Shown here: positions 38,292-51,178 of the stretch, one piece after another
Layout: each line of letters opens with the position of its first letter
Numbering within the stretch: the stretch's first letter is position 1
Source of the DNA: Mycolicibacter hiberniae
Lineage (GTDB): Bacteria; Actinomycetota; Actinomycetes; Mycobacteriales; Mycobacteriaceae
Assembly (NCBI RefSeq): GCF_010729485.1
Contig: NZ_AP022609.1
Coordinates: 1,860,001 to 1,924,000 of the forward strand
Direction: 5' to 3'
Length of the DNA stretch: 64,000 bases
Translations under genes and position numbers: made by a program
The notes under the pieces: generated by a model
Databases searched by the model: none
What the model saw: the letters and a program-made list of their open reading frames with translations, nothing else
What the model was told of the DNA's origin: nothing

Positions 38292-41033
38292 CTAAGCACC
38301 CGCCTGGACAGCCCGGGTGTAGCGGTCCAAGGCGTCCTGGGTGAACACCGCCAGTCCCAGTTCGGGGTTGTAGCCGTGGATCTCCTTGACGTCGAGTTCG
38401 GCCAGGAAGTACAGGATCTCCTTGGAGATCACCTGACCGGGAACCAGCACCGGGAAGCCCGGCGGGTATGGCACGACGAAGGTGGTCGACACCAGCGTCT
38501 TGCCGTCCGCGACCCGGCGACCGGCATCCCCGAGCAGCACATGCTCGCGGTCGGTCTCCTCGTAGCCGTCGTAGAACGCCGCGCGCATGTCGCCGATCGG
38601 GCTGCTGGTGCCGCCGGGGCGGAAGGCCGGCGCAAACGCGCTGAAGTCCGGCAGCGGCGGCAGGTCCTCGGTGATCTCGGTGATCCGGCGGCGCTGCAGG
38701 GCGCGGTCGTCGGCGCCGGCCGTGGTCCAGGCGCGATCGAGTTCGCCCGCGACCCGTCGCAGCGCGTCGAGCAGATAGTGCACGCTCGACCAGGTGACCC
38801 CGATGGTGAAGATCAACAACACCGAGTTGATCGATGTCTTGTTGATCTGGATGCCGAACCGCTGCATCAGGACCTTCTCGCGGAAGTCGTAGCCGGTCAT
38901 CCCGGTCTTGCCGACGTAAAGCGTCACCCGGGTCGGGTCGAGGACGAACTCGTCGGACCGCCACGCCTCGTTCCACGACCCCAGCGCCCCCTGGCGCACC
39001 TCCCGGTAGGAGCTGACCGTGGACTCCCGGAATCGATCGGGAACCAGGTCGCTCTCGTCGAGGATGTGGAACCACTTGCCGATCAGTCGGTCCTTGCGGA
39101 CCCGGTGGCGAAACACCAGCGCCATGTCGTACACCCGCCGCACCATGTCGAAGCCCTCGATATCCACCTGGCGGCGGGCCAGGTCCAGGGATGCGAGCAG
39201 TTGCTGGTTGGGCGAGGTCGAGGTGTGGGTCAAAAACGCCTCGGCGAAGGACTCCCGGGCCAGCGCGTTGAAGTCCTGGTCGCGGATATGGATCATCGAC
39301 GCCTGCCGCAGCGCCGACAGCGATTTGTGCGTCGAGTGGGTCGCATACACCCGCACCCGCGCCGACGGGTGCGGCAACAGACGGTGCTCGCTCCACTGGT
39401 CGCGGTCGATGCCTTCCATGCGGTCGTGCCACGCCTGATACTCGCGGGCGTAGTGGGCTGAGCCCAGGGTGGCCTCCAGCCCTTCGGCGGCCACCATCGC
39501 GGTGCGCTGGCGAGCCCACGGCACCGCGGTGGCGAACGCGTACCACGCCTCGTCCCACAGGAAGCAGATGTCGGGCTTGATGGCCAGGATCTCTTCCATC
39601 ACCCGGCGTGGGTTGTAGACGACGCCGTCGAAGGTGCAGTTGGTCAGCAGCAGCATCCGGACGCGATGCAGCTGGCCGGCGGCCTCCAGGTCGAGCAGGG
39701 CGCGTTTGATGGTGCGCAGCGCCACCGCCCCGTAGATCGCGAACGGCGCCAGCGGATAGGCATCCAGGTACAGCGGGTAGGCGCCGGCCAGCACCAGCCC
39801 GTAGTGGTGCGACTTGTGGCAGTTCCGGTCGATCAGGACGATGTCACCGGGCCGGGTCAGCGCCTGCACCACGATCTTGTTGGCCGTCGAGGTCCCGTTG
39901 GTGACGAAGTAGGTGTGGTCGGCGTTCCAGGTTTTGGCGGCCTTGTTCATCGCCACCCGGATAGTGCCGTGCGGGTCGAGCAACGAGTCGAGGCCGCCGG
40001 AGGTCGAGGAGGTCTCGGCCATAAAGATGTTGCGGCCGTAGAACTCTCCCATGTCCTGCAGCGTGCGCGAGTTGAAGATGCTGGCGCCGCGCGCCACCGG
40101 AAGCGCGTGGAACTGGCCGACCGGCTCGGCCGCATAGGCACGTAGGGCATCGAAAAACGGTGTGGCGTAGCGCTTTCGGATACCGGCAAGCACTGTGCTG
40201 TGCAGGTCGGTGACATCGTTGAGCCGGTAGAAGCTGCGGTCGTAGACGTCCGGCTCATCTTCGGTGTCGGCGGCGATCGACTCGTCGGTCAGCAGGTACA
40301 GGTCGATGTGCGGGCGCAGCAGGCGCATCCACTCACCGCATTCGATGGCGTCGCGACCGCCCCCGGCGCCCACCGCGTCGTCCTGCGCGCCCAGCAGCGT
40401 GGTCATCAGCGGCACGCGGTCACGCGACCGCAACGGCAGGTCGTGGCGCACGATGGCGGCCTGGATCTCACCGTTGAGCGCTACCGCGGTGACGGCGTCT
40501 TCGACGCTGGACACCACCAGCAGTTCGATCTGTACGTCGTCGTCGGGGTTGCGCAGCCGGCGCAGGTTGTCGGCCAGGCTCTCGGGCGCATCCGGCGGCG
40601 AGTCGTCGGCCAGCAGCACCGTGTAGAACTGCTGCTGGCGGGCTTGGGCCACCAGTTCCTGCTCGGAGAGCGGCAAGCCGAGATCGAACAGCGCCGCCCG
40701 GTCGCCGTAGTCCGACAGCAGCCGCACCACCAGCGATACCCGCTCGGTCAGCGACACCGTCGCCAGCGACTCGACGTGATCGCGGAAGGCGGCCAGGTTC
40801 GCCGCGCCCGGAAACAGCCAGTACCGCTCGTAGGCGCCGAGCCGGTCGAGCAGGCGTTTGACCCGCGCGACATGGTGGGTGGTGTCCAGCCCGGCCCGGT
40901 TGGCCTCGGCCAGTTGCCGGCAGGCGTCGTCGAGCAGGTTCCAGGTGTCGACCCGTGAGTACGACGGGTTGGCCACCGCCGCCAGCGCCGATACCCGCAG
41001 TCTCCGATTCGGTGCGTCCCAGCCCTCGACCAT
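38292..41033 (-). CDS. PLP-dependent Orn/Lys/Arg-type amino acid decarboxylase (Rv2531c-like)
   Basis: 913 residues from ATG 41033, chosen because relatives begin shortly before RRLRVSALAAVANPSYSRVD; the frame is open to 41087. The N-terminal domain (to about 300) is the wing/receiver-like region of the family (FYTVLLADDSPPDAPESLAD). The PLP core follows with TSSTSGGLDSLLDPHG, FVTNGTSTANKIVVQALTRP, DICFLWDEAWYAFATAVPWA (Asp for the pyridine N) and the Lys Schiff base in VYATHSTHKSLSALRQASMI. The C-terminal domain includes VVPYPPGFPVLVPGQVISKE. It precedes nusB as in M. tuberculosis, where Rv2531c is about 947 residues. Amino acid specificity cannot be read from the sequence. Confidence 0.92.
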   Translation of the reverse strand: MVEGWDAPNRRLRVSALAAVANPSYSRVDTWNLLDDACRQLAEANRAGLDTTHHVARVKRLLDRLGAYERYWLFPGAANLAAFRDHVESLATVSLTERVSLVVRLLSDYGDRAALFDLGLPLSEQELVAQARQQQFYTVLLADDSPPDAPESLADNLRRLRNPDDDVQIELLVVSSVEDAVTAVALNGEIQAAIVRHDLPLRSRDRVPLMTTLLGAQDDAVGAGGGRDAIECGEWMRLLRPHIDLYLLTDESIAADTEDEPDVYDRSFYRLNDVTDLHSTVLAGIRKRYATPFFDALRAYAAEPVGQFHALPVARGASIFNSRTLQDMGEFYGRNIFMAETSSTSGGLDSLLDPHGTIRVAMNKAAKTWNADHTYFVTNGTSTANKIVVQALTRPGDIVLIDRNCHKSHHYGLVLAGAYPLYLDAYPLAPFAIYGAVALRTIKRALLDLEAAGQLHRVRMLLLTNCTFDGVVYNPRRVMEEILAIKPDICFLWDEAWYAFATAVPWARQRTAMVAAEGLEATLGSAHYAREYQAWHDRMEGIDRDQWSEHRLLPHPSARVRVYATHSTHKSLSALRQASMIHIRDQDFNALARESFAEAFLTHTSTSPNQQLLASLDLARRQVDIEGFDMVRRVYDMALVFRHRVRKDRLIGKWFHILDESDLVPDRFRESTVSSYREVRQGALGSWNEAWRSDEFVLDPTRVTLYVGKTGMTGYDFREKVLMQRFGIQINKTSINSVLLIFTIGVTWSSVHYLLDALRRVAGELDRAWTTAGADDRALQRRRITEITEDLPPLPDFSAFAPAFRPGGTSSPIGDMRAAFYDGYEETDREHVLLGDAGRRVADGKTLVSTTFVVPYPPGFPVLVPGQVISKEILYFLAELDVKEIHGYNPELGLAVFTQDALDRYTRAVQAGA

Positions 41034-41107
41034 AGGGCCAGTGTGCCTGCGCCACGGCGGCACGGGGCGCTTTCGCCCGACGTCCACCAGCCGCCGCTGA
41101 CTGCGCT

Positions 41108-41644
41108 TCAGTCCTGCGGGTCGGACTCCGCGGCGGGCTCAGCTTCTTGCGCGTCGGCTTCGGCCGGCTCGGGCGCGGTGGTCCCGCGGACCGCCAGCGA
41201 CGCCGCCCGCAGTTGCGGCGTCACCAGCATCACCTGACCGAGCACGCCGTTGACGAAGCCCGGCGAGTCGTCGGTGGACAGCTCCTTGGCCAGCTTCACC
41301 GCCTCGTCGACGGCCACCGGTTCGGGCACGTCGTCGGCGTGCAGCAGCTCCCAGATCGCCACCCGCAGGATCGCGCGGTCCACGGCCGGCAGCCGCTCGA
41401 GCTTCCAGCCCTGCAGGTGCGAGGTGATCAGGTCGTCGATATGCGCGTTGTGCTCGGTCACCCCGCGGGCCACCAGCACGGTGTAGGGGTGCAGCGGGGA
41501 GACGTCGGGCTGCTCCCTGGCCAGCTTCGACCGCAACTCGGCGCCCTGGGCCGGGGTCAGGCCCCGGGCCTCGGCCTCGAAGAGCAGATCGACCGCGCGC
41601 TTGCGGGCCTGATGCCGGCCCTTTACCGGCTTGCCAGCGGGCAT
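41108..41644 (-). CDS. nusB: Transcription antitermination factor NusB
   Basis: 178 residues. The NusB fold shows [60 protein letters not shown] and [29 protein letters not shown] split across the last helices. The acidic C-terminal tail ([24 protein letters not shown]) is a mycobacterial extension. It joins S10 (NusE) on boxA RNA for rRNA antitermination. Two bases after efp; part of the pepQ-efp-nusB unit. Confidence 0.95.
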   Translation of the reverse strand: MPAGKPVKGRHQARKRAVDLLFEAEARGLTPAQGAELRSKLAREQPDVSPLHPYTVLVARGVTEHNAHIDDLITSHLQGWKLERLPAVDRAILRVAIWELLHADDVPEPVAVDEAVKLAKELSTDDSPGFVNGVLGQVMLVTPQLRAASLAVRGTTAPEPAEADAQEAEPAAESDPQD

Positions 41645-41646
41645 GG

Positions 41647-42210
41647 TCAGGAGTTGACCCGTCCCAGATAGCTGCCATCGCGGGTGTCGATCTTCAGCTT
41701 GTCTCCGGTGTTGATGAACAGCGGCACGTTGATCTGGGCGCCGGTCTCCACGGTGGCCGGCTTGGTGCCCGCACTGGACCGGTCTCCCTGCAGGCCGGGC
41801 TCGGTGTGGGTGACCACCAACTCGACGCTGACCGGCAGCTCCAGGTACAGCGGCACCCCGTTGTGGAAGGCGATCTGCACCAGCATGCTCTCCAGCAGGT
41901 AGTTGGCCGAGTCACCGACCAGCGACTCCGGCAGCGGGTGCTGCTCGTAGTCTTCGCTGTCCATGAACACGAAGTCGTTGCCGTCGCGGTACAGGTAGGT
42001 GGCGTCGCGGCGGTCGACGGTGGCGGTCTCCACCTTCACGCCCGCGTTGTAGGTCTTGTCGACCACCTTGCCCGAGACCACGTTCTTGAGCTTGGTGCGG
42101 ACGAAGGCCGGGCCCTTGCCCGGCTTGACGTGCTGGAACTCGGTGATCTGCCAGAGCTGGCCGTCGATCACCAGCACCAGCCCGTTTTTGAAATCAGCAG
42201 TTGAAGCCAC
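41647..42210 (-). CDS. efp: Translation elongation factor P
   Basis: 187 residues from GTG 42210. Three beta-barrel domains: the KOW-like N-terminal domain with [20 protein letters not shown] and the tip [17 protein letters not shown] domain II with [20 protein letters not shown], and domain III ending [20 protein letters not shown]. The tip Lys in PGKGPA is where modification occurs in other bacteria, although no epmA/epmB genes are in view. Relieves ribosome stalling at polyproline. Confidence 0.97.
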   Translation of the reverse strand: MASTADFKNGLVLVIDGQLWQITEFQHVKPGKGPAFVRTKLKNVVSGKVVDKTYNAGVKVETATVDRRDATYLYRDGNDFVFMDSEDYEQHPLPESLVGDSANYLLESMLVQIAFHNGVPLYLELPVSVELVVTHTEPGLQGDRSSAGTKPATVETGAQINVPLFINTGDKLKIDTRDGSYLGRVNS

Positions 42211-42223
42211 GGGTTTACGTCTC

Positions 42224-43345
42224 CTAGAGGATGGTCAGTTCCTTGGGGAACCGAGTCAGCAGGTCCGGGGGTGTCCCGGCGGGCGCTGAAGGTCCACCGC
42301 CTACCACCAGCGTGTCCTCGATGCGGACGCCGCCACGATCGGCCAGATAGACGCCGGGCTCTACGGTCACCACAGCACCGGCAAGCAGTGTACCGTCGGC
42401 CGTCGCATTGATTCCGGGCGCTTCGTGAATTCGCAGCCCCACCCCGTGCCCGAGGCCGTGCCCGAAGGTCTCGGCGTAGCCGGCTTCGCCGATCACCGTC
42501 CGCGCGGCCGCATCCACCTCGCGCAGTTGCGCACCCGGGCGCAGGGCCTCCCGGCCGGCCCGCTGCGCGGCCTCGACCACCGCGTAGATCTCCCGCTGCC
42601 AATCGGCGGGCGGCCCCAGCACGAAGGTGCGGGTCATGTCCGAGTGGTAGCCGGCCACCAGCGCCCCGAAGTCGATCTTGACGAAATCGCCGGCAGCCAG
42701 CACCGCGTCGGTGGGCCGGTGATGCGGGATCGCCGAATGCGGACCCGCCGCCACGATCGTCTCGAACGACGGCGCGTCGGCACCGTGGTCGAGCATCAAG
42801 GCCTCCAGTTCGCGGGCGACGTGGCGCTCCGAACGCCCCGGACGCAGGCCGCCGCGCTCCACCAGGTCTGTCAGGGCCGCGTCGGCCGCCTCACAGGCCA
42901 ATCGCAGCAGGGCCACTTCACCGGCGTCCTTGACCTCCCGCAACGCCTCCACCGTGTTCGAGGCCCGGACCAGCTCGACGGGCCTTTCGGTGGCGGTCGC
43001 CGGCAATGCCGCCGCCAGGGCGTCGAATTGGTCCACGGTCACCACATGCGCCTCGAAGCCGACCCGGCGGGCCCCGGCCGCCGCGGCTTCGCCGATCAGG
43101 TGGCGCGCGCCGCTGCGTTCGATGGCGAGGTGCAGGTCGGGTGCCTGCCGGGCGGCCTGGGTGCGGTAGCGGCCGTCGGTGGCCAGGACCGGTGCCCGAT
43201 CGTCGGCGTAGACCAGCAGCGCGCCGGCCGAGCCGGTGAATCCGGACAGATAGCGCACGTTGATCAGGTCGGTGACCAGCATCGCGTCCAAGTCCAGGGC
43301 TGTGATTGCGGCACTGAGACGCGCCCTGCGGGAGGAATGTGTCAC
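42224..43345 (-). CDS. pepQ: M24-family Xaa-Pro peptidase PepQ
   Basis: 373 residues from GTG 43345. The N-terminal creatinase-like domain ([20 protein letters not shown]) precedes the pita-bread metallopeptidase domain. Metal ligands: [20 protein letters not shown] (two Asp), [20 protein letters not shown] (His), [20 protein letters not shown] (Glu) and a final Glu in [10 protein letters not shown]. Cleaves peptides with proline at position two. Thirteen bases upstream of efp on the same strand. Confidence 0.94.
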   Translation of the reverse strand: MTHSSRRARLSAAITALDLDAMLVTDLINVRYLSGFTGSAGALLVYADDRAPVLATDGRYRTQAARQAPDLHLAIERSGARHLIGEAAAAGARRVGFEAHVVTVDQFDALAAALPATATERPVELVRASNTVEALREVKDAGEVALLRLACEAADAALTDLVERGGLRPGRSERHVARELEALMLDHGADAPSFETIVAAGPHSAIPHHRPTDAVLAAGDFVKIDFGALVAGYHSDMTRTFVLGPPADWQREIYAVVEAAQRAGREALRPGAQLREVDAAARTVIGEAGYAETFGHGLGHGVGLRIHEAPGINATADGTLLAGAVVTVEPGVYLADRGGVRIEDTLVVGGGPSAPAGTPPDLLTRFPKELTIL

Positions 43346-44046
43346 GCGGTGTGACGGTACTCGCTACGCTGTGGCCCCATGAGCAAGTGGTTTCGGCGTG
43401 GACTGGTCTTCGCCGCGGTGATGGTCGTGGTCCGCCTCATCCAGGGGGTGTTGATCAATGCCTTCGAAGCGCAGGCGGGTCTGATCAGCCTGGTGCTGAT
43501 GATCTTGTTCGCGATCGCCGTGTTCGTCTGGGGTCGTTCCGATGGCCGCGAGGACGCCAAGGCCGAAGCCGACCCGGACCGGCGCAGCGACCTCGCGATG
43601 ACCTGGCTGGGCGCCGGACTGGTGGCCGGGCTGCTCAGTGGATTCGTCTCGTGGGTTATCGGCCAGTTCCACAAGGGGCTCTACATCAGCTCGTTCTTCA
43701 ACGAGCTGACCAGCTTCGCGGCCTTCACCGCACTGCTGGTGTTCGTGGTGGCGGTGGCCGGCGTGGCGCTCGGCCGTCGTGCCATCGACAAGGAGTACGA
43801 GAAGCACCCGGAGCGCCGCCCCATCCCGGCCGCTGAGGCCCAGAGCCAGCCGACCGACGTGTTCGCCACCGTCGGGGCTCCGGTTGTCGCTGCCGAGGAG
43901 ACCGACGCCGTATCGGCCGAGACCGCGCCCGAGGCGACGTTGGCCGGCCCCGCATCGGGCTTCACCACCGAGGAGTTCCCGGCCGACGCCGATGCCGAGG
44001 CCACCACCGAGTTCCCGGTGATCAAGGACGACGGCGCCGCCGCGGC

Positions 44047-46201
<2,155 letters not shown>

Positions 46202-46256
46202 CGCCGCCGCCGATGCAGAACGGAGTGATCAGAAGAGGGCGGCGTGTGCACGGCGC

Positions 46257-47474
46257 CTACCCCGATGCCAAATCCTGGTCGGCGACCGGCACCCGCTCGG
46301 CCACCGAACGGCGATAGCCCTCGATGTTGCGGCGGGTTTCGGCCAGCGAGTCGCCGCCGAACTTGGCCAATGCGGCACGTGCCACCACCAACGCCACCAT
46401 GGCTTCGGCCACCACACCGGCGGCCGGTACCGCGCACACGTCCGAGCGCTGGTGGATTGCGACGGCTTCCTCGCCGGTGGCCATGTCCACGGTGGCCAGG
46501 GCCCGCGGCACCGTGGAGATCGGCTTCATCGCCGCACGCACCCGCAACGGCAGGCCGTTGGTCATTCCGCCCTCGAGGCCGCCGGCCCGGTTGGTGGAGC
46601 GCATCACGCCGTCCGGACCGGGGTACATCTCGTCGTGCGCTGCGGTGCCCCGGCGGCGAGCGGTGGTGAAGCCGTCGCCGATCTCGACGCCCTTGATCGC
46701 CTGGATCCCCATGATCGCCGCGGCCAGTTGGCTGTCGAGGCGGTCATCGCCGCTGGTGAAGGAGCCCAGTCCGATCGGCAGGCCGGACACCACCACCTCG
46801 ACCACGCCGCCCAGGGTGTCGCCGTCGGCCTTGGCCGCCTCGATCTCGGCGATCATGGACGCTTCGGCCTGCCCGCAGAACGCGCGCACCGGGCTGGCGT
46901 CGATGGCGGCCAAGTCCGCCGGTTGCGGCACCGGACCGTCGTAGGGTTCGGACGCGCCGATCGAGATCACGTGGGAGATCACCTGCACCCCCAGAGCCTG
47001 GTCCAAAAACGCCCGGGCAATGGTGGCGGCGGTGACGCGTGCGGCGGTCTCGCGGGCGCTGGCACGTTCGAGCACCGGGCGGGCGTCGTCGAAGCCGTAC
47101 TTGAGCATGCCCGCGAAGTCCGCGTGGCCGGGCCGGGGCCGGGTGAGCGGCGCATTGCGAGCACCGCCCTCGCCGGCCAGCACGGCCGGGTCCACCGGAT
47201 CGGTGGACATCACCGTCTCCCACTTGGGCCATTCGGTGTTGCCGATCTCCACGGCGATCGGACCGCCCAGCGTGACCCCGTGACGCACCCCGGACAGCAC
47301 GGTGACCGTATCGGCCTCGAACTTCATCCGCGCCCCGCGGCCATAGCCCAGCCGACGGCGGGCGAGCTGCCCGGCGATGTCGGCCGAGGTGACGGTCACC
47401 CCGGCGACCATGCCCTCGACCATGGCGACCAGCGCGCGACCGTGTGATTCCCCGGCAGTTATCCAACGCAACAC
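46257..47474 (-). CDS. aroC: Chorismate synthase
   Basis: 405 residues from GTG 47474, which lies nine bases after GGGAAG; the ATG at 47483 directly abuts that ribosome binding site and is less likely. FMN/EPSP-site motifs: [100 protein letters not shown], and [20 protein letters not shown]. Makes chorismate with reduced FMN. Named aroF in M. tuberculosis (Rv2540c). Heads the aroC-K-B-Q unit. Confidence 0.96.
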   Translation of the reverse strand: MLRWITAGESHGRALVAMVEGMVAGVTVTSADIAGQLARRRLGYGRGARMKFEADTVTVLSGVRHGVTLGGPIAVEIGNTEWPKWETVMSTDPVDPAVLAGEGGARNAPLTRPRPGHADFAGMLKYGFDDARPVLERASARETAARVTAATIARAFLDQALGVQVISHVISIGASEPYDGPVPQPADLAAIDASPVRAFCGQAEASMIAEIEAAKADGDTLGGVVEVVVSGLPIGLGSFTSGDDRLDSQLAAAIMGIQAIKGVEIGDGFTTARRRGTAAHDEMYPGPDGVMRSTNRAGGLEGGMTNGLPLRVRAAMKPISTVPRALATVDMATGEEAVAIHQRSDVCAVPAAGVVAEAMVALVVARAALAKFGGDSLAETRRNIEGYRRSVAERVPVADQDLASG

Positions 47475-47594
47475 GTGTCTCATCTTCCCATGCCGGTCAG
47501 GCCCACCCGGGCTTGGAGGAGTTTACGGTTGCGGACAGGCACTCCCGGGGCCACACGAACCGGCAGGAGGCCCGGTTTGCACGCGCAGGGCGGC

Positions 47595-47999
47595 TCAGGA
47601 ACCGTTTTTAAGGATCAGGTAGGTGACGGCATCCGGGCCGTTGCTCGGCGAGGTCACCGCTTTGAGCTGGCTGCCGGCATTGCCGACCACCCCATCGAGG
47701 ATCTGGTCGAAATCCTCAGCGGTTGCCTCGGGATCGATCAGCACCAGCGGAGAATCGCCGGGCGACACGGCGGTATTCGGATCCAGCAGATAGCCGCCGA
47801 ACGCATCCGCGTTGGCCGACGAGGTCTGCGCAAACAGGTCCAACCACTGCACGGTTGCGTCGGTTCCCTCGGCGCTGGACAGCTGAACCGCCGGCACCTG
47901 CACGTCAGGCAGGGACGGCGAAGCCATGTTGCTGGCCAGAACGGTGCCGCCGACGACCGCACCAGCAGCGGCCACACCCCCAATTACAGCTCGCTTCAC
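47595..47999 (-). CDS. Secreted or membrane-anchored protein of unknown function
   Basis: 134 residues from GTG 47999, picked because GAGGGGG lies five bases upstream. The N-terminus MKRAVIGGVAAAGAVVGGTV LAS is a signal sequence or anchor, followed by an exported domain (SPSLPDVQVPAVQLSSAEGT, DATVQWLDLFAQTSSANADA, DPEATAEDFDQILDGVVGNA). No cysteine occurs near the cleavage region, so it is not a lipoprotein. No family recognised. It has a good promoter of its own (48049-48077). In M. tuberculosis a set of other genes lies between aroC and the prepilin peptidase gene. Confidence 0.7.
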   Translation of the reverse strand: MKRAVIGGVAAAGAVVGGTVLASNMASPSLPDVQVPAVQLSSAEGTDATVQWLDLFAQTSSANADAFGGYLLDPNTAVSPGDSPLVLIDPEATAEDFDQILDGVVGNAGSQLKAVTSPSNGPDAVTYLILKNGS

Positions 48000-48048
48000 G
48001 GTCACCCCCTCTTGGCTACACCCGGTAAACAGCAGGTCAGTACTGTTG

Positions 48049-48077
48049 ATATTAGCTAAAAATGGGCTGAGCGGCAA
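48049..48077 (-). promoter_or_regulatory. Sigma-A-type promoter of the secreted protein gene
   Basis: Minus strand: TTGCCG (complement of 48072-48077), a 17-bp spacer and TAATAT (complement of 48049-48054). The transcript would start near 48042 and have a leader of about 40 bases to the GTG at 47999. The elements stand in a locally AT-rich stretch. This is one of the clearest vegetative promoters in the window. Confidence 0.6.
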
Positions 48078-48160
48078 ACATATCCTGGCAAGATCACATT
48101 CGCCGTTAATTTGCTTTCCCTCAGTTCAGCACCCGGATGTACCCCGCGATCAGTGAGCGT

Positions 48161-48580
48161 TCAGCGCATTCCCAGGCCGGTTGCCACCGCGCTTGCCAGG
48201 CACATCGAGGGCCCGTGCGCGACGGTCCGGCCGCCGCGCGCCAGCGCCGTGTACAGCCCGCACAGCCCGGTCAGCAGCGGCGCCGACACCGCGGCCAGCA
48301 GCCATACGTCGGCCCCGAAGGAGCCGGTGAGCGCCCCCAGCCCAACCGCCAGCTTCACGTCGCCGGCCCCCAATCCGTCCGGCGCGACCAGGTGCACCAC
48401 CAGATACACCCCGGTCAGCGCTGCCGCACCGGCCAGCGCGGCCGGCCCCCGCCCGGCCGCGAACGCCACCGCGGGCACCGCCACGGCGGCGGGCAGCGTC
48501 AACCAGTTCGGCAGGCGGCGTTGCCGGAGGTCATAGCCGCTCAACAGCGTCAGCCATGCCACGACCAGGCCCGCCACCAT
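48161..48580 (-). CDS. Type IV prepilin peptidase-like protein (A24 family, Rv2551c-like)
   Basis: 139 residues, with about five membrane helices. The two catalytic aspartates of the aspartyl prepilin peptidase family lie in LSGYDLRQRRLPNWLTLPAA and APDGLGAGDVKLAVGLGALT (GxGDxK). It lacks the N-terminal methyltransferase domain, as in the short TadV-like forms. M. tuberculosis Rv2551c sits next to aroE in the same way. No pilin gene is nearby, so the substrate is not known. Ten bases after aroE. Confidence 0.85.
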   Translation of the reverse strand: MVAGLVVAWLTLLSGYDLRQRRLPNWLTLPAAVAVPAVAFAAGRGPAALAGAAALTGVYLVVHLVAPDGLGAGDVKLAVGLGALTGSFGADVWLLAAVSAPLLTGLCGLYTALARGGRTVAHGPSMCLASAVATGLGMR

Positions 48581-48590
48581 GGCGTCATGC

Positions 48591-49427
48591 TCAGGCCGGC
48601 TCAGCGATCGCGCAAGTCATCTCCGCGCGGGGCGCAGGCCGGCCGGTGAACAACTCGACCTGGGTGAACGCCTGGTGCAGCAGCATCTGCAGGCCGCTGA
48701 TCACGGTTCCCCCGGCGGCGCTGACGGCAGCCGCCAGCGGCGTGGGCCACGGGTCGTAGATCGCGTCCAGCAGCACCGGCACCCCGGCCAGCACCGGCGC
48801 GTACCGCGCGGCGACGTCGGCCGGCAGCGTGCTGACCATCACCGCGGCCGCACCGGCCGCCTGGGCCAGGGCCGGGTCGTCGAGGGCACAGAAACGAGCC
48901 GACACGCCCATCTCGGTCGCCAGGGCAACCAGCCGAGCAGCCTTGTCGGGGTTGCGGGCGGCCACCGTGATGTGGCCGACTCCCAGTTCGGCCAGGCCCA
49001 CCACTGCGGCCGGGGCGGTGCCGCCCGACCCCAGCACGACGGCCTCCCCGGACACCGGCCCGGCCGTCCTCAGCGCCCCGGCCACCCCGTCGACGTCGGT
49101 GTTGTCGGCCAACCACCCGGTCGCGGTGCGTACCAGCGTGTTCGCCGAACCGATGCGCTCGGCGCGCCGGGTCCGCTCGTCGGCCACCGCCAGGGCCGCG
49201 AACTTGCCCGGCATGGTGACCGAGAGTCCGACCCATTCCGGCCCGAGGCCGGCGACCAGTGCCGGCAGTTCCTGCGCGCCGCACTCGATGCGCTCGTAGG
49301 TCCAGTCCTGCAGGCCCAGGGCCCGGTAGGCCGCCAGGTGCAGCTGGGGCGAGCGGGAGTGGGCGATCGGCGAGCCCAGTACCGCGGCCCGGCGCGGTCC
49401 GGGCTCAGCGGGAACTGTCGAGGACAC
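48591..49427 (-). CDS. aroE: Shikimate dehydrogenase
   Basis: 278 residues. Shikimate site: AAVLGSPIAHSRSPQLHLAA (SxS), LSVTMPGKFAALAVAD (catalytic Lys) and NTLVRTATGWLADNTDVDGV (Asn, Asp). NADP fold: EAVVLGSGGTAPAAVVGLAE and VAARNPDKAARLVALATEMG. Starts 23 bases before the end of mltG, so the two are coupled. Clustered with mltG, ruvX and alaS as in M. tuberculosis Rv2552c-Rv2555c. Confidence 0.95.
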   Translation of the reverse strand: MSSTVPAEPGPRRAAVLGSPIAHSRSPQLHLAAYRALGLQDWTYERIECGAQELPALVAGLGPEWVGLSVTMPGKFAALAVADERTRRAERIGSANTLVRTATGWLADNTDVDGVAGALRTAGPVSGEAVVLGSGGTAPAAVVGLAELGVGHITVAARNPDKAARLVALATEMGVSARFCALDDPALAQAAGAAAVMVSTLPADVAARYAPVLAGVPVLLDAIYDPWPTPLAAAVSAAGGTVISGLQMLLHQAFTQVELFTGRPAPRAEMTCAIAEPA

Positions 49428-50658
49428 CGTTGTCCAGCGCCATCTCGATATTGTTCAGGTGCTGCTGATAGTTGTGGGTGAACAATGTGGTGCCGTCCTT
49501 GTCGATCGTCACGAAGTACAGCCAGTCTCCGGGTTCCGGATGCTCGGCGGCGTTGAGGGCGTCTCTGCCCGGCGAGCAGATCGGCGTGGCCGGCAGTCCC
49601 TCGGAGGCATAGGTGTTCCAGGGCGTCACCTTGGCGCGGTCGGCATCGGTGGTGGCCACCTCCTGGCGGTCCAACGGATAGTTGACCGTCGAGTCGAATT
49701 CCAGCCGCTGCGGCACCGCCAGCCGGTTGTCGATGACCCGGGCCACCTTGGCGAAGTCGTGCGGAAGCGCCTCCCGCTGCACCAGCGAGGCCACCACCAG
49801 CATTTCGTAGGGGGTCATGCCCAGCTGCTCGGCGATGGCGGGCAGGCCGGAGCGGTCCAGCTCGGCGCTGCTCTGGCTGATCAGCTTCGCCAGCACGGTC
49901 GACGCCGTCGCGGTGGGATCCACGTTCCAGGTGCCGGCGGTGATCAACCCCTCGATGCGGCGGTGGTCGTGCCCGAGCCTGGTGACCGGCCCCAGCGCCC
50001 AGCCCGGGACCGACAGGGCCTCGGGAGTCTCGTGCTCGGCGGCGCGCCGCAGCTCTTGAACCGTCAGGCAGTGCCGCTCGCCGTTGAGCTCCAGACAGCT
50101 GGCCTCGGCGATCAGCGTGAACAATCCAGCGGTCACCCGCTCGGTCTTCATGTCGGTGGTGTCGTCGAGCTGGCGCCCTTCGGGAATTACCAGCTTGCCT
50201 ACCCGGTTCGCCGGGTCGGTGAGCTGCCGTACCGCGCTGGCGGCCGGGATCTCGGTCCGCAGCCGGTAGAACCCGGGTTGGATCGCCGCAATGGCGGAGT
50301 TGCCCTGCGCAGCACTGAGGAAGGTCGCGACGTCGGCGATCACCCCGGCATTGCGCAGCGTCTCGCCGACCGCGGTCGTGTAGTCGCCCTCGCGGACCTC
50401 GATCAGCACCTGAGGGCCGCCATCGCCGGTGAAGTCGACCACCGGACCGCGCGCGTGCCACAGCTTGGAGCCCACGAACACCGCGGCGATCAGCACCAGG
50501 GCAACCGCCCCGATGCCAAGACCGCGGACCAGGCGGCGCTGCCGGTTGCGCTGGCGCCGCGACCGACTGTCGCGGGCCCGCTCGGTCCGGCTCATCCGGC
50601 GCCGCGGCGGCCCGACCGCTGCCGGCTTGATTCGCTTCCCCGCCTTGGCGTCAGACAT
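49405..50658 (-). CDS. mltG: Endolytic murein transglycosylase MltG
   Basis: 417 residues. A basic cytosolic N-terminus (about 1-45, [20 protein letters not shown]) precedes one membrane segment ([20 protein letters not shown]), then a LysM-like region and the YceG domain. The catalytic Glu is in [20 protein letters not shown], with [20 protein letters not shown] and the C-terminal [25 protein letters not shown]. Cuts nascent peptidoglycan strands at the membrane. Overlaps ruvX by eight bases. Confidence 0.94.
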   Translation of the reverse strand: MSDAKAGKRIKPAAVGPPRRRMSRTERARDSRSRRQRNRQRRLVRGLGIGAVALVLIAAVFVGSKLWHARGPVVDFTGDGGPQVLIEVREGDYTTAVGETLRNAGVIADVATFLSAAQGNSAIAAIQPGFYRLRTEIPAASAVRQLTDPANRVGKLVIPEGRQLDDTTDMKTERVTAGLFTLIAEASCLELNGERHCLTVQELRRAAEHETPEALSVPGWALGPVTRLGHDHRRIEGLITAGTWNVDPTATASTVLAKLISQSSAELDRSGLPAIAEQLGMTPYEMLVVASLVQREALPHDFAKVARVIDNRLAVPQRLEFDSTVNYPLDRQEVATTDADRAKVTPWNTYASEGLPATPICSPGRDALNAAEHPEPGDWLYFVTIDKDGTTLFTHNYQQHLNNIEMALDNGVLDSSR

Positions 50659-51178
50659 CGTCGTCCTCCGTCGGCATGGCCGAGCCGGTCAGAGCCCGGC
50701 GCTGGTCGAGCCAGCTCTGCAGGATCGTCACCGCGGCCGCTTGGTCGATCACCGACCGCTGCCGTTTGGAGCGCACACCGGCCGCGTGCAAGTCACGCGC
50801 CGCGCTGACGGTGCTCAGGCGCTCGTCGGCCAGCCGCACCGGGGCGCGCCGGCCGCGTTGCGCCAGCACCCGGGCCAGGCTGTCGGCCACGGCGAGGGCG
50901 TCCTGCGCGGCCGACCCGGTCCGGTCCGCCAGGGTCCGGGGCAGGCCCACCACCACTTCGACCACGTCGTATTCGTCGGCCAGGTCGGCCAGCCGGCGCA
51001 GGTGCGATCCGGACGAGTGCCGCCGAACGGTCTCCACCGGGGTCGCCAGCAGGCCGTCGGGGTCGCAGCAGGCCACCCCGATACGCACGCTGCCCACATC
51101 CACCCCGAGCCGCCGGCCGCGGCCGGGATCGTCCGGCCCGCCGGGCCGGTCCGGGCTTCGATGGTGGGGTGAGGTCAC
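50651..51178 (-). CDS. ruvX: Putative pre-16S rRNA nuclease / Holliday-junction resolvase-like RuvX (YqgF)
   Basis: 175 residues. RNase-H-like fold: [20 protein letters not shown] (catalytic Asp), [38 protein letters not shown] (Glu) and [19 protein letters not shown] (Asp). Mycobacterial RuvX is reported to have resolvase activity, while E. coli YqgF processes 16S rRNA ends. Four-base overlap with alaS upstream. Confidence 0.94.
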   Translation of the reverse strand: MTSPHHRSPDRPGGPDDPGRGRRLGVDVGSVRIGVACCDPDGLLATPVETVRRHSSGSHLRRLADLADEYDVVEVVVGLPRTLADRTGSAAQDALAVADSLARVLAQRGRRAPVRLADERLSTVSAARDLHAAGVRSKRQRSVIDQAAAVTILQSWLDQRRALTGSAMPTEDDDV

